Source: Planctomycetota bacterium (lineage in GTDB: Bacteria > Planctomycetota > UBA8742 > UBA2392). From it: a stretch of 64,000 bases of DNA. Of this stretch, positions 63,891-64,000 are shown piece by piece. A program made the position numbers and the translations under genes. The notes beneath the pieces were generated by a model. It did not search any database and was not told the DNA's origin. It was given only the letters and a program-made list of their open reading frames with translations. The DNA lies in contig JAOSKM010000002.1 of assembly GCA_027493625.1 (NCBI GenBank), positions 62,001 through 126,000 of the forward strand, read 5' to 3'. The stretch's first letter is position 1; each line of letters opens with the position of its first letter.

Positions 63891-64000
63891 ATGGCGCGAT
63901 CCAGCATCCGCAAGTCGCCCACCCTCGACATCGACGGGCTGCTCGACAAGTTCGAGACCTTCCTGCAGAAGAAAACCCTCAAGCTCACCAGCCAGCGCCG
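63891..64000 (+). CDS. Fur-family transcriptional regulator, 3' partial
   Basis: Only 36 codons fit in the window: MARSSIRKSPTLDIDGLLDK followed by FETFLQKKTLKLTSQRR. The ending matches the start of Fur-type winged helices (fLxxxGLKxTxQR). It probably senses metal or peroxide, but the deciding residues lie beyond the edge. Confidence 0.6.
   Translation, partial: MARSSIRKSPTLDIDGLLDKFETFLQKKTLKLTSQR

Overview
The window is GC-rich, dense and almost entirely chromosomal. Several features point to a member of the Planctomycetota: an N-terminal MJ0042-type zinc finger on a membrane protein behind an ECF sigma factor, a protein with the HYExAF signature seen in planctomycetes, and large secreted proteins with HEAT-like or Ig-like repeats. 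This is inferred from gene content. No rRNA or tRNA gene was recognised, and no CRISPR array or prophage was seen.

Layout. 1-11000: housekeeping and unknown genes (NAD(P)-binding reductase-like protein, TldD protease, Fic protein, type II NADH dehydrogenase, GmhB-like phosphatase). 11175-14625: a giant surface protein. 15106-24169: pyrG, a dead REP-type transposase, a PDZ membrane protein, obg, a J-like/TssM-like membrane protein, a GH18 protein and plsC. 24283-33000: a broken NADAR gene, hemY, meaB, a HEAT-like protein, a second REP-type transposase, an isomerase, a HYExAFE protein and a guanine-deaminase-like amidohydrolase. 33233-36744: isobutyryl-CoA mutase fused (IcmF), split by an 81-bp palindromic repeat. 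36886-42972: an apparent signalling locus (PP2C phosphatase, ECF sigma factor, zinc-finger/transmembrane/HExxH protein, secreted paralogue without the zinc ligands). 43210-48466: a porin-like protein, a thioesterase and a ketosynthase pair interrupted by repeats and an IS200/IS605-type transposase. 48309-56375: HEAT-like, EF-hand, xseA, DUF1801, membrane, radical SAM and C45 acyltransferase genes. 56467-63400: an NtrC-type regulator and an oligopeptide ABC operon (binding protein plus two permeases, no ATPase gene visible). 63497-64000: rbfA and the start of a Fur-family gene.

The most unusual theme is palindromic DNA. Three Y1/HUH transposases lie beside their own hairpin repeats, several with the GTAG foot typical of REP sequences. 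Related palindromes sit inside or at the ends of host genes: in the IcmF linker, in frame inside the C45 acyltransferase, at the C-terminus of an OppC permease, and at stop codons. Separately, a 170-260 bp nested-hairpin element occurs three times, with compensatory changes in its stems. A 13-bp palindrome (ATAAC-N3-GTTAT) occurs twice over a good promoter before the C45 gene and once before plsC, suggesting a small lipid or acyl-transfer regulon.

Caution: several genes carry one-base frameshifts in C or G runs (14442, 42846, 43355, possibly 48520). Some of these may be assembly errors rather than biology.
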